The notes below the pieces were generated by a model. That model was not told where the DNA came from and did not search any database. It saw nothing but the letters and a program-made list of their open reading frames with translations. Positions 4,828 through 5,406 of a DNA stretch of 5,406 nucleotides are shown piece by piece. The first letter of the stretch is position 1, and each line of letters starts with the position of its first letter. Source of the stretch: Coriobacteriia bacterium (GTDB lineage Bacteria; Actinomycetota; Coriobacteriia; Anaerosomatales; JAHIQC01). The position numbers and the translations under genes were made by a program. The DNA lies in assembly GCA_030653635.1 (NCBI GenBank), contig JAURYZ010000239.1:1-5406 (forward strand), read 5' to 3'.

Positions 4828-5028
4828 GCCAGTGAACTAGGGCGCATCTTCGATGCATTCAATCAGGTCGAGCACCCCGAGGGCGCCTCGACAAAGGGCA
4901 CCGGCCTCGGGCTGGCCATCACGCGCGACTTGGCGCAGCTGCTCGGAGGCGACGTCAGCGTCACCAGTGTCGAGGGCGAGGGGTCCGTGTTCACAATCTG
5001 CCTTCCCTCACTTAGTGGTGAGCGTTAG
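4828..5028 (+). pseudogene. Truncated C-terminal end of a sensor histidine kinase (HATPase domain remnant)
   Basis: The reading frame that ends at 5028 carries the last part of a histidine-kinase ATP-binding domain. IFDAFNQVE (F box) is followed by KGTGLGLAI (G2 box, codons at about 4894-4920), then ARDLAQLLGG-like helix residues and the closing strands VSVTSVEGEGSVFTICLP. Recognisable homology begins near 4834. The phosphoacceptor H box, N box, G1 box and all sensor domains are missing, and the frame meets a TAG at 4765. An ATG at 4810 opens the frame, but the product of 72 residues could not bind ATP or be phosphorylated. It is best read as the tail of a former kinase gene, cut where the VapBC region begins. 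The normal function would have been ATP-dependent autophosphorylation in a two-component system. Confidence 0.85.
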
Positions 5029-5342
5029 GACTTCCTGGGACGGGACCCATGATCTTGGGACGAACTCCTGATTGCGCTCAAGGTAGTGCACGAGCGGGAT
5101 TCACCTCTGCCGGGCGTCCAGCCATGGCGCTCCTCAGTCCCGCCCAGTCCTCGCCTCGAAGTAATTAAGAAGCGTGAGCGGTCAAACACGTGTCATTGCC
5201 GCCGCATAGTGGGATAGTCGTAAATGTCGACCGTGATATGGCTCGCAAGTCCATCCGGCAAGTCGGTGTTCTTGCGCCGTTCCCCCCCCGGAGACGACGC
5301 GGTGTACTTCGTACATGCGTTCTCGTGAGCAGGGGGCACATC
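5029..5342. other. Largely non-coding stretch after the kinase remnant
   Basis: I see no convincing gene here. Items present are a short direct repeat TGGGACG at 5037-5043 and 5056-5062, an AT-rich patch at 5160-5170 in otherwise GC-rich DNA, and the palindrome ACACGTGT at 5186-5193. There is also a run of eight C at 5282-5289, and an inverted repeat TGTAC-TTC-GTACA at 5303-5315 just before the possible gene start at 5343. A 34-codon frame at 5224-5328 is listed separately. No promoter is clear; TTGCCG at 5196-5201 lacks a good -10 partner. Confidence 0.5.
5224..5328 (+). CDS. Possible 34-residue small ORF (doubtful)
   Basis: An ATG at 5224 opens a frame to TGA at 5328. Third codon positions are mostly G or C, as in the neighbouring genes, and the sequence is not obviously low-complexity, but it resembles nothing I know. 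There is no strong ribosome binding site. The frame crosses a run of eight C (5282-5289), where a slip of one base would change the reading frame. It could be a real small gene, a fragment of a decayed one, or chance. Confidence 0.13.
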   Translation: MSTVIWLASPSGKSVFLRRSPPGDDAVYFVHAFS

Positions 5343-5406
5343 ATGGACCTTCGCGTCACGCGGGAGGATTCAGCCACAGCGGATTTTGACCATCTCCATC
5401 TGACGA
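5343..5406 (+). CDS. Possible start of a gene that runs off the right edge
   Basis: An ATG at 5343 is preceded by AGGGGG at 5331-5336 with a six-base spacing, and the frame remains open for the 21 codons to the edge (MDLRVTREDSATADFDHLHLT). The fragment is too short for any functional call. The ribosome binding site and the preceding inverted repeat at 5303-5315 make a genuine start plausible. Confidence 0.38.
   Translation, partial: MDLRVTREDSATADFDHLHLT

Overview
This is a GC-rich bacterial window (roughly 60% G+C by eye) with ordinary Shine-Dalgarno sequences, sigma-70-like promoter boxes and tightly overlapping gene pairs. It reads as an accessory region: an array of small toxin-antitoxin-like (TA) modules back to back, ending beside a decayed chromosomal gene. 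No rRNA, tRNA, transposase, integrase or CRISPR array is visible. The host lineage cannot be fixed; a high-GC actinobacterium or a deltaproteobacterium would both fit, since the families present are widely and horizontally distributed.

Layout. (1) 14-855, plus strand: a small helical protein followed, with a 4-base overlap, by a DUF6036-type nucleotidyltransferase-fold protein. (2) 856-1072: a non-coding gap with a hairpin that loosely resembles the apical part of SRP RNA. (3) 1073-1788, plus: a DUF4160 protein and a helix-turn-helix protein, again overlapping by 4 bases. (4) 1873-2908, plus: an AbiE-like module made of an HTH/DUF6922-like antitoxin candidate and an AbiEii-type nucleotidyltransferase, preceded by a perfect TATAAT box. 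(5) 2919-3968, minus: a stand-alone GSU2403-family nucleotidyltransferase-fold protein whose promoter is embedded in a striking nested palindrome. (6) 4034-4730, minus: a VapBC-like pair (ribbon-helix-helix antitoxin, PIN toxin). (7) about 4828-5028, plus: the C-terminal end of a sensor histidine kinase with everything upstream missing. (8) 5029-5342: mostly non-coding, then a possible gene start at 5343 that runs off the window.

How the genes work together. Each pair has the antitoxin-plus-toxin architecture: short genes, overlapping start and stop codons, and a DNA-binding protein in most pairs. Three of the units carry three different families of the nucleotidyltransferase fold, which in characterised relatives transfers nucleotides to RNA or protein targets and blocks growth. 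Together with an RNA-cleaving PIN toxin, this suggests a stability or phage-defence island. The histidine-kinase remnant at the right edge suggests that the cluster arrived by insertion or deletion within an older locus. The toxic or defensive activity of every unit is inferred from family and architecture.
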